Source: Planctomycetota bacterium (GTDB taxonomy: Bacteria > Planctomycetota > Phycisphaerae > WQYP01). From it: a stretch of DNA of 8,714 bases. The translations under genes were made by a program, and so were the position numbers. The DNA lies in contig JAJZGH010000217.1 in assembly GCA_021798635.1 (NCBI GenBank), positions 1-8,714 of the forward strand, in the 5' to 3' direction. This document shows positions 1 to 5,223 of the stretch, one piece after another (within the stretch, counting starts at the first letter, position 1; each line of letters starts with the position of its first letter). Below the pieces are notes generated by a model. That model had not been told where the DNA came from. It saw only the letters and a program-made list of their open reading frames with translations, and made no database searches.

Positions 1-159
1 GAGTACTATCTTTGTTTCACGAAAAGCGGGCGGCTGTGGTGCGTCGGCCACCAAAGTTGGAAAACGGGTCAGCGTACACCAGCACAACTTGCGGCCATGG
101 CGGTAAACCTTTCCGGCCTTTCGAAAGCGCTGGCACCAAGCGAGCGCGCGAAAAAGTGA
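1..159 (+). CDS. Possible C-terminal fragment of an unrecognised protein (5' end outside window)
   Basis: Reading from base 1 in frame 1 gives 52 sense codons and then TGA at 157-159. The translation begins EYYLCFTKSGRLWCVGHQSW and ends LSKALAPSERAKK. Its composition is mixed and protein-like, with a basic C-terminus. The other reading that stays open here continues into the 92-bp tandem repeat and looks like noise. A short perfect stem-loop starts 3 nt after the stop, as might be expected after a gene end. I do not recognise a family. The fragment is short enough to be open by chance, so this is a tentative call. Extending the sequence to the left would settle it. Confidence 0.3.
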   Translation, partial: EYYLCFTKSGRLWCVGHQSWKTGQRTPAQLAAMAVNLSGLSKALAPSERAKK

Positions 160-162
160 CAA

Positions 163-177
163 TCGTCGGTTCGACGA
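163..177 (+). terminator. Small stem-loop just after the possible upstream gene
   Basis: TCGTCG-gtt-CGACGA is a perfect 6-bp stem with a 3-nt loop, 3 nt after the TGA at 157-159. It is followed by GCCTTTGC and not by a clean T tract, so as an intrinsic terminator it is weak. The position suggests a 3' end signal; the sequence alone does not prove it. Confidence 0.25.
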
Positions 178-198
178 GCCTTTGCAGAAATGATTTTG

Positions 199-215
199 CA
201 ACCGATGGTCGGTTG
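199..215 (+). repeat. Inverted repeat at the start of tandem copy 1
   Basis: CAACCGA-tgg-TCGGTTG is a perfect 7-bp stem with a 3-nt loop at the left boundary of the array. In copy 2 only the inner CCGA-tgg-TCGG survives (294-304), because the flanking bases differ. It may mark the original left edge of the unit. Confidence 0.6.
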
Positions 216-438
216 GCGGCACTGGATCAACCACCGGATTACCATCCGGTGCTCGGCGGGCGGGTCGTGGTTGGAGAGCGCCGTGGTGATAAGCCGATGG
301 TCGGTTGGCGGCACTGGATCAACCACCCGATTACCATCCGGTGCTCGGCGGGCGGGTCGTGGTTAGAGAGCGCCGTGGTGATAGCCCGGTGGTTGGTTGG
401 CGGCGCTGGATCAACCACCGGATTACCATCCGGTGCTC
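202..438. repeat. 92-bp tandem repeat, 2.6 copies
   Basis: Copy 1 spans 202-293, copy 2 spans 294-385, and a partial third copy spans 386-438 (53 bp). Copies 1 and 2 differ at only 4 of 92 positions, and copy 3 differs from copy 1 at 3 of 53. The period is not a multiple of three, so each copy puts a different reading frame in phase. The open frames across it (12-443 on the + strand, 239-592 on the - strand) are therefore very unlikely to be genes. Each unit contains two inverted repeats and a G-rich segment. The third copy stops right after the second inverted repeat. Near-identity suggests recent duplication. Confidence 0.95.
232..251 (+). repeat. Perfect hairpin within the 92-bp repeat unit
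   Basis: CACCGGAT-tacc-ATCCGGTG is a perfect 8-bp stem with a 4-nt loop. It recurs perfectly in copy 3 at 416-435. In copy 2 (324-343) base 328 is C instead of G, which creates one C-C mismatch. The hairpin lies immediately before the point where the third copy ends, so it could be a boundary or processing structure. Confidence 0.75.
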
Positions 439-471
439 TATAGGCTCCAGCGGGGGCGTGACAGAGCACTG

Positions 472-540
472 GTGGGTTTACCCACGGGCAAGCAAAATAG
501 CAGCGCCAGCGATTCCCAAGCATTCTAACTCCTAACTCCT
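472..540 (+). repeat. Dispersed intergenic element, copy 1: hairpin head plus heptamer tail
   Basis: From left to right the element has a hairpin head GTGGGT-tt-ACCCAC (472-485), a linker with CAAGCAAAAT (489-498), then GCAGCG (501-506) and AGCG-TTCC-like blocks. It ends in two exact heptamers AACTCCT (527-533 and 534-540). The same order of blocks occurs on the opposite strand at 2807-2886, and its right part occurs on the opposite strand at 2726-2775. No coding potential is visible. It lies about 100 bp upstream of the moxR start, so any promoter for the cluster must lie inside or just downstream of it. I do not recognise it as a named family. Confidence 0.8.
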
Positions 541-630
541 GCGTCCTCGTCGCCCCCCTGCATGATCTTTCACGGCATCGCGTTATGCACAATGGCGGGG
601 ATGTGGTATTTTTATGGGGTCTTTTATTCC

Positions 631-634
631 GGAG
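631..634 (+). promoter_or_regulatory. Ribosome binding site that fixes the moxR start
   Basis: GGAG ends 7 nt before GTG 642. No comparable site precedes the in-frame ATG at 585, or the ATG at 672, so GTG 642 is preferred. Confidence 0.7.
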
Positions 635-641
635 ATTTTAC

Positions 642-1721
642 GTGAGCGCAGAATCCAATTCGACTGAAACTATGGAATTGTCGCCGCAGGAGCTTCAGAG
701 TGTGGAGAAGCTTCAGGACGGCTTTACAAAAATCCGGCGGGAACTGGCCAAAACCGTGGTTGGCCAGGATCAGGTCATTGAAGAACTTCTGATCGCCTTA
801 TTTTGCCGGGGGCATTGTTTGCTGGTCGGTGTGCCGGGGTTGGCTAAAACGCTGCTGGTATCGACGTTATCAAAAACATTAAATCTAAGTTTTAGCCGCG
901 TGCAGTTCACACCCGATCTCATGCCCTCGGATATTACCGGCACGGAAGTTATTGAAGAAGACAAATCCACCGGCCAGCGGTCGTTGCGGTATGTGAAAGG
1001 CCCGATCTTTGCCAACGCTGTCCTGGCGGATGAAATTAATCGCACGCCGCCCAAAACCCAGGCGGCGCTGCTGGAAGCCATGCAGGAACATCAGGTGACC
1101 GCCGGCGGCGTGCAGCGGCCATTGCCTGAACCATTCTTTGTCATGGCCACGCAAAATCCCATTGAGCAGGAAGGCACCTATCCTCTGCCGGAAGCGCAGT
1201 TGGACCGGTTCATGTTTAATGTGCTGGTAAGCTACCCGACCGAGCAGGAGGAATTTGACATTGTGCGCCTCACCACCGCCCCCCGCCATGTGCAGGTGGA
1301 ACATGTTCTGACGGCTCAGGAAGTTTTGCAGTTGCAGGAGCTCGTGCGGAAAGTGCCCGTGCCGGATCATGTCGTGCGGTACGCGTTGCGTTTAACCCGG
1401 CAGACGCGGGTGTCGCAGCCGGATGCGCCAAAATTTGTGAAAAATTATGTGGCCTGGGGTGCCGGGCCGCGGGCCTCACAATACTTGGTGCTGGCGGGCA
1501 AAGCGCGGGCGCTGTTGCAGGGGCGGTATCATGTCAGTACGGAAGATATCCGTGCGGTGGCGTATCCAACCTTGCGACATCGCGTGTTGACCAACTTTAA
1601 TGCCGAGGCCGAGGGCATACATTCCGATGATATTATTCGCATGCTCATTGAGCATACTGATCAGGATGATCAAAGCGCGAAGGTAACCGCAGGTATGCCC
1701 AAGGTGCTGCACACCGCGTGA
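642..1721 (+). CDS. moxR: MoxR family AAA+ ATPase
   Basis: This is a cytoplasmic ATPase of the MoxR subfamily of AAA+ proteins, thought to act with vWA-domain partners as a chaperone or metal-insertion machine. The protein has 359 residues from GTG 642, close to the usual 310-350. Visible motifs are Walker A GVPGLAKT (about 63-70), Walker B LADE (128-131, acidic pair D130/E131), sensor 1 ATQNP with N172, the MoxR signature EGTYPLPEAQLDRFMF, and the sensor-2 region WGAGPRASQ (272-280). The N-terminal 20 or so residues are Ser/Glu-rich and variable. An in-frame ATG at 585 would add 19 hydrophobic, Arg-containing residues untypical of the family. That, with the GGAG box, favours GTG 642. It heads the cluster, with DUF58 59 bp downstream. 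The family call is secure; the substrate is unknown. Confidence 0.96.
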   Translation: MSAESNSTETMELSPQELQSVEKLQDGFTKIRRELAKTVVGQDQVIEELLIALFCRGHCLLVGVPGLAKTLLVSTLSKTLNLSFSRVQFTPDLMPSDITGTEVIEEDKSTGQRSLRYVKGPIFANAVLADEINRTPPKTQAALLEAMQEHQVTAGGVQRPLPEPFFVMATQNPIEQEGTYPLPEAQLDRFMFNVLVSYPTEQEEFDIVRLTTAPRHVQVEHVLTAQEVLQLQELVRKVPVPDHVVRYALRLTRQTRVSQPDAPKFVKNYVAWGAGPRASQYLVLAGKARALLQGRYHVSTEDIRAVAYPTLRHRVLTNFNAEAEGIHSDDIIRMLIEHTDQDDQSAKVTAGMPKVLHTA

Positions 1722-1780
1722 AATGGCGGAACGTGTAGAATGGTTGTAAGTGGAAATCTAAGAGTTTAAAAGCGTGTGCA

Positions 1781-2710
1781 TTGGTGACTGTGGAAACCCC
1801 GCAAAAGACGGATTATAAAAAATATCTTGATCCGCGCACGCTGGCCAAGATTGCCGCGCTGGACGTGCGGGCGCGATTAATTGTGGAAGGTTTCATCACG
1901 GGCATGCACCGCTCGCCGTATAAGGGCTTTTCCATTGAATTCGCCCAGCATCGGCCCTACACCAGCGGCGACGATATTAAATATGTGGATTGGAAAGTGT
2001 TTGGCCGCACTGATCGGCATTATATTAAACAATATGAGGAGGAGACCAATTTACAGGTCATGCTGGTGGTGGATGCCTCGCATTCTATGAATTACGCGGG
2101 TCAAAGCAATCCGCAGTGGCGGAAGTTTGATCACGCCATCAGCATTGCCGCCAGTATGGCGTATGTGGCCATACATCAGCAGGACGGTGCGGGATTGGCG
2201 GTGTTCGATCAGAAGATTCGCAAGCTTTTACGCCCCAGCAACAGCCCGCGGCACTGGCGCACCATTATTGAGGAACTTTCCAATTCGCCCGGCGGCCCCA
2301 AAACCAGTACCGGGCAGGTGCTGGAGGAAATTGCTGAGGAAATCCGCCACCGCAGCCTGTTTATTGTCATCGGAGATTTTTTTGATGATGCGGTGGGCAT
2401 TATCAAGGGAATCCGGCATCTACGGTATCGGCGGCATGACGTGATCATGATGCAGGTGCTGGATCATGATGAATTGGATTTCCCTTTTCGCAATACCACC
2501 ATGTTCAAAGGCATGGAAGACCTTGCCGAGGTGGTGGTAGAACCGCAGGCATTACGGGAGGCGTATTTGGAGGAATTTCAGAAACACACAGAGGCTTTGC
2601 GCACCGCGTGCCACAAGTTGCAGGTGGATTTCCTGCAGATTGATACGAGTGTGCCGCTGGATATATCGTTGCCGGGATTTCTGGCCAATCGTGCGGCGCG
2701 AATTCATTAA
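1781..2710 (+). CDS. DUF58 domain protein with vWA-like metal site
   Basis: This is the usual genetic partner of MoxR. The 309-residue product has the DUF58 core: YLDPRTLAKI (15-24), EGFITGMHRSPYKG (36-49), the block SGDDIKYVDWKVFGRTDRHY (62-81), then EEETNL (86-91) and VVDASHSM (96-103). D98, S100 and S102 make a DxSxS metal-ion-dependent adhesion site (MIDAS). A second acidic segment, IGDFFDD, lies at 197-203. No signal peptide or membrane segment is seen, so it is probably cytosolic. The start is uncertain. TTG 1781, GTG 1784 and GTG 1790 are all in frame within 10 bases, and none has a clear Shine-Dalgarno box. It lies 59 bp after moxR and is probably cotranscribed. It is followed by a long repeat-filled spacer before the next gene. 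The family is certain; the biochemical role is inferred. Confidence 0.95.
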   Translation: MVTVETPQKTDYKKYLDPRTLAKIAALDVRARLIVEGFITGMHRSPYKGFSIEFAQHRPYTSGDDIKYVDWKVFGRTDRHYIKQYEEETNLQVMLVVDASHSMNYAGQSNPQWRKFDHAISIAASMAYVAIHQQDGAGLAVFDQKIRKLLRPSNSPRHWRTIIEELSNSPGGPKTSTGQVLEEIAEEIRHRSLFIVIGDFFDDAVGIIKGIRHLRYRRHDVIMMQVLDHDELDFPFRNTTMFKGMEDLAEVVVEPQALREAYLEEFQKHTEALRTACHKLQVDFLQIDTSVPLDISLPGFLANRAARIH

Positions 2711-2722
2711 CGAGGAGTTGGC

Positions 2723-2775
2723 GGCGAGGAGTTAGGAGTTAGGAGTTAGAAGGTTTTGGAAGCGCTGGCGCTTCC
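2723..2775 (-). repeat. Dispersed intergenic element, headless copy
   Basis: Read on the - strand this gives GGAAGCGCCAGCGCTTCC, then AAAACC, then TTCTAACTCCTAACTCC and further heptamers. It matches the right part of the 472-540 element, sharing GCGCCAGCG, TTCC, and the TTCTAACTCC heptamer tail. The hairpin head and the CAAGCAAAAT linker are absent. In their place the core has become a near-palindrome, an 8-bp stem at 2758-2775 with a 2-nt centre. Its + strand text GGCGAGGAGTTAGGAGTTAG is repeated exactly at 2804. Confidence 0.7.
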
Positions 2776-2803
2776 GCTTAGTGAGTAATGAGTAGTGAAT
2801 AGA

Positions 2804-2886
2804 GGCGAGGAGTTAGGAGTTAGAAGTTAGAAGTTAGAAGGTTTTGGAAGCGCTTCGCTGCGATTTTGCTTGGCAGGTAAACCTGC
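2804..2886 (-). repeat. Dispersed intergenic element, full-length inverted copy
   Basis: On the - strand this reads hairpin head GCAGGT-tt-ACCTGC (2886-2873), then CAAGCAAAAT (2872-2863), GCAGCG, AAGCGCTTCC, AAAACC, and five heptamers ending at about 2807. Block order and spacing match the + strand copy at 472-540. The head stem has the same length and the same TT loop but two base pairs differ, and both changes keep pairing. The + strand of the heptamer part is rich in AGGAG, which resembles a Shine-Dalgarno sequence. Confidence 0.8.
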
Positions 2887-2901
2887 GGATTAACTGCCTG
2901 C

Positions 2902-2958
2902 GGGATGCGAGATGCCAGATGCAAACTTCTAACTCCTAGCTCCTAACTTCTGAATCCT
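2902..2958 (+). repeat. Heptamer run with two sequence families
   Basis: Three heptamers ending in GATGC (GGGATGC, GAGATGC, CAGATGC, 2902-2922) are followed by one extra A. Five CT-rich heptamers then follow (AACTTCT, AACTCCT, AGCTCCT, AACTTCT, GAATCCT, 2924-2958). The 7-bp phase is exact within each set. The second set is the complement-sense version of the heptamers at 2807-2840. Bases 2924-2945 can pair with 2807-2828 at 20 of 22 positions. Confidence 0.8.
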
Positions 2959-2976
2959 GAGTTGGTACCCTCAAGC

Positions 2977-2980
2977 GGAG
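2977..2980 (+). promoter_or_regulatory. Ribosome binding site for the BatA-like gene
   Basis: GGAG with 5 nt to GTG 2986 decides that start over the in-frame TTG at 2962, which has no such box and lies at the edge of the heptamer run. Confidence 0.6.
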
Positions 2981-2985
2981 TTGTA

Positions 2986-5223
2986 GTGCGTTTAGTAACG
3001 CTGATTGCGGTTTTGCCTTTTGTTACGCCGTGGCTGTTTGCTGCGGGGGCGGCGGCGGTGTCGATACCGATTGTGATTCACTTGCTGAATCGGCGGCGGT
3101 TTCGGATTCAGGCTTGGGCGGCGATGGAATTTCTGCTGGCCGCCCATCGGCGTAATGTCCGGAAGCTGAAATTACAGCGCTGGCTTTTGCTGTTGTTGCG
3201 CTGTCTGGCTTTGCTGCTGCTGGCGGCGGGAATCGCGCAGTTTCTTCCGCCGGGATCGGTTCTGGGCGAGATTCTGGGACAGGCTGATCGGCTGACGGTA
3301 GTCGTCTGGGATAATGCCTACACCACGCAATACCGCCCGGCGGGACAAAAAACAATTTTCAGCCGCGGGCAGTCGCTGTTGACGCATTGGCTGAATCGAT
3401 CCAATGCTCAGGGGCGCGCGGCCATCATCAGTGGTTCCACCAATCCGCATGGCCTGCTGGTTACACCTGCTGCTGATCTCTCGACCGTCAGCCGGATGGT
3501 CGCCGACCAAAAACCTTCGGATGCGGCGATTGATCTTGCAGCGGGGCTGCAACGCGCCTTGACGGTGTTACAGAAACAGAAAAAGCGGACGGGCCGCAAA
3601 CGCCTCTGGCTGATTACCGATGATGCCCAGGCCGCCTTCGCTCCGCGTGCCATCGCCGGTGCTGTCACTCCTGCAGGAACTCCGCAGCGGCTGAAAACCT
3701 TAATTACCGAAATTCGTAAGACCGGTGCAACCGTGCGGGTTTTTGATGTCGGCGACCCGCACGCGGAAAACATGGCCATCACGCAACTGAAACTCGTCCG
3801 GCATTTTGCCCTTATTAACCGGCCTTTGCGGGTACGCATTGGCGTATGCAACGCCACCGCGATGCCGCAGGCGCAGGTCAAGGTCAGGATTTTTCTGGAT
3901 CAGGTGGCGGCGGGTTCGGTCACGCTGCCGCGAATAAATCCGGGATCTCAGGTAACCGTTGATGCGACGTTGGGGACGGATATTACTGTTGCCGGTATGC
4001 ACACCATTACCGCCAAACTCCCCGCGGACGGATTATTAATTGACAACACCCGCCGATTGGTCGTGCAGGCCCATCGGCGAATGCGGCTGTTGCTGGTGGA
4101 TGGCGCACCGGGTGATCCCATGGCCGGCCGCCTGGCCAGTACCGCGTGGCTATCAACCGCGTTGGCTCCTCTAGCGCATGGCAATACGTTTGATCCGCAT
4201 GTGATCAGTGCTATTGAGCTTTCCGGACAGTCTTTGCGACGTTACGCAGCGGTTATTTTCAGCGACGCGTCAGCGCCCGGCCCGCACACGGTTGAACGGT
4301 TACGCGCGTTTGTGAAAGCCGGCGGTTTGTTGCTGATATTCCCCGGGCCGCAGGTTTCAGGCCGCACGTGGAGTGCCGCGCTGCAAACCGGTCGCAAGGG
4401 GTTGCTGCCTGCGGTGATGGGGCGCATGACGGTACCGGTGAAGGACCTGCATTTTAATTTTGGCGGATCAGATAATGCCATCACCGGGCCATTTCTGGCG
4501 GCGCGGCAAAGCGGCATCCACACCGGGATAAGTTCTGTGGTTATAACGCATTATCTGGCTCTGCGCGTTATCAATACGGACCTGTCGCAAACGCTGCTTT
4601 CTTTTAATAATGGGCAACCGGCTTTATTGAGTCGGCGGGTGGGGCGGGGGGACGTGATGGCGGCGGCCTTTACCTGTGACACGCGCTGGACTGATTTTCC
4701 GGCCCAGCCATCCTTTTTGCCGTTCGTCTATCAGCTCATGTATTTCGGCATTCCAGATCGCAATGCCCGGTGGAATTTACTGGCAGGAGGGCACTTTACC
4801 TTGGCCGCGGGCGCAACGGATATCTGGCATGGCCCGCATGGAAAAACCTTTGCCCTGCGGGATCAGCAGATAGATTCACGGACGGTCGCAAACAGTCCGG
4901 CGCTCTGGTTTACCGGCTTATATCGCAACAGCACCAACACGCGACTGGCGGCGGTGAATGTGGACTCCACGGATGCGGATATCCGGCATCTTTCCGCGTC
5001 CCGCATTGCCGCGATTTTGGGCCTGCCAGTCGCGGATGTTGTCAGCGCACCGAAAACGCTGGTGCCGCAGCACAGCCATCAGGCCTCCATCGGCGGCAAC
5101 GCCGGCCAACGATTGTTGCTTCTGGCGTTGATGGTATTGCTGGGAGAAACACTTTTGGCCCGGGCGTTTTCGCGCTATGATCACAAGACCGGCAGGGCCG
5201 CCAAGGCGGAGAGCAAAACATGA
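2986..5223 (+). CDS. BatA-like membrane protein with degenerate vWA site and GATase-like fold
   Basis: This is a membrane-anchored component of the MoxR cluster, 745 residues from GTG 2986. The N-terminus matches the double-transmembrane BatA domain: TM1 at about 10-34, then HLLNRRRF and the WAAMEFLLAAHRRN block, then TM2 at about 66-86. A vWA-like region follows, with strand LTVVVWDNAY; its DxSxS motif is degraded to D109-N-A-Y-T113. A beta-rich segment (about 270-365) leads to a class I glutamine-amidotransferase-like fold (LLLVDGAPGD at about 368, AGGLLLIFPGP at about 445). Near the C-terminus are DTRWTDFPAQPSFLPF and a last TM (about 709-727). TTG 2962 and TTG 3013 are alternative starts; the latter would place the LPFVTPWLF segment at the N-terminus. 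Its stop overlaps the next start by ATGA, which suggests translational coupling. The large middle part probably lies outside the cytoplasmic membrane. The role is structural or scaffolding by inference. Confidence 0.9.
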   Translation: MRLVTLIAVLPFVTPWLFAAGAAAVSIPIVIHLLNRRRFRIQAWAAMEFLLAAHRRNVRKLKLQRWLLLLLRCLALLLLAAGIAQFLPPGSVLGEILGQADRLTVVVWDNAYTTQYRPAGQKTIFSRGQSLLTHWLNRSNAQGRAAIISGSTNPHGLLVTPAADLSTVSRMVADQKPSDAAIDLAAGLQRALTVLQKQKKRTGRKRLWLITDDAQAAFAPRAIAGAVTPAGTPQRLKTLITEIRKTGATVRVFDVGDPHAENMAITQLKLVRHFALINRPLRVRIGVCNATAMPQAQVKVRIFLDQVAAGSVTLPRINPGSQVTVDATLGTDITVAGMHTITAKLPADGLLIDNTRRLVVQAHRRMRLLLVDGAPGDPMAGRLASTAWLSTALAPLAHGNTFDPHVISAIELSGQSLRRYAAVIFSDASAPGPHTVERLRAFVKAGGLLLIFPGPQVSGRTWSAALQTGRKGLLPAVMGRMTVPVKDLHFNFGGSDNAITGPFLAARQSGIHTGISSVVITHYLALRVINTDLSQTLLSFNNGQPALLSRRVGRGDVMAAAFTCDTRWTDFPAQPSFLPFVYQLMYFGIPDRNARWNLLAGGHFTLAAGATDIWHGPHGKTFALRDQQIDSRTVANSPALWFTGLYRNSTNTRLAAVNVDSTDADIRHLSASRIAAILGLPVADVVSAPKTLVPQHSHQASIGGNAGQRLLLLALMVLLGETLLARAFSRYDHKTGRAAKAESKT
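5208..5213 (+). promoter_or_regulatory. Ribosome binding site inside the end of the BatA-like gene
   Basis: GGAGAG with 6 nt to ATG 5220 supports this ATG as the start of the following gene and re-initiation across the ATGA overlap. Confidence 0.7.

Larger units (their letters stand above)
2711..2985. repeat. 275-bp spacer made of heptamer-periodic repeats
   Basis: No gene is visible between the DUF58 stop and GTG 2986. The stretch is repeat DNA. GGAGTTA-type heptamers lie at 2727-2752 and 2808-2840. A different heptamer set (TAGTGAG, TAATGAG, TAGTGAA, TAGAGGC) lies at 2779-2806. GATGC-type heptamers lie at 2902-2922, and CT-rich heptamers at 2924-2958. Two copies of a hairpin-headed element in reverse orientation are embedded. 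No convincing terminator is seen: the GC-rich hairpin at 2758-2775 lacks a T tract on its 3' side. The last 27 bases hold the ribosome binding site of the next gene. Confidence 0.85.

Noticed and set aside
255..274. G-quadruplex candidate in the tandem repeat (GG, GGG, GGG, GG, GG runs)
   Set aside because: Only two-tetrad stacking is possible with these runs, and copy 2 loses the last run (base 365 is A). Too weak to call.
202..438. CRISPR array
   Set aside because: The whole 92-bp unit is repeated nearly identically. There is no pattern of short constant repeats with unique spacers, and no cas gene is in view.
12..592. Overlapping open frames on both strands across the 92-bp repeats (12-443 +, 305-535 +, 69-326 -, 239-592 -)
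   Set aside because: They exist because the repeat has few stops. The 92-bp period shifts the frame each copy, the translations are Arg/Pro/Gly-rich without domain character, and none has a good ribosome binding site.
583..612. Promoter upstream of moxR (TTATGC near 583, TATTTT near 607)
   Set aside because: The hexamers fit the consensus poorly with 18-bp spacing. A promoter is expected here, but I cannot place it with confidence.
585..641. N-terminal extension of MoxR from ATG 585
   Set aside because: The 19 extra residues are unlike the family. GTG 642 has a GGAG box at good spacing, and the extension covers the likely leader region.
2758..2775. Intrinsic terminator for the DUF58 gene
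   Set aside because: The 8-bp hairpin is strong, but GCTTAGTG follows instead of a T tract. The T run lies on its 5' side, so it fits no terminator on the + strand, and on the - strand it would be followed by A residues.
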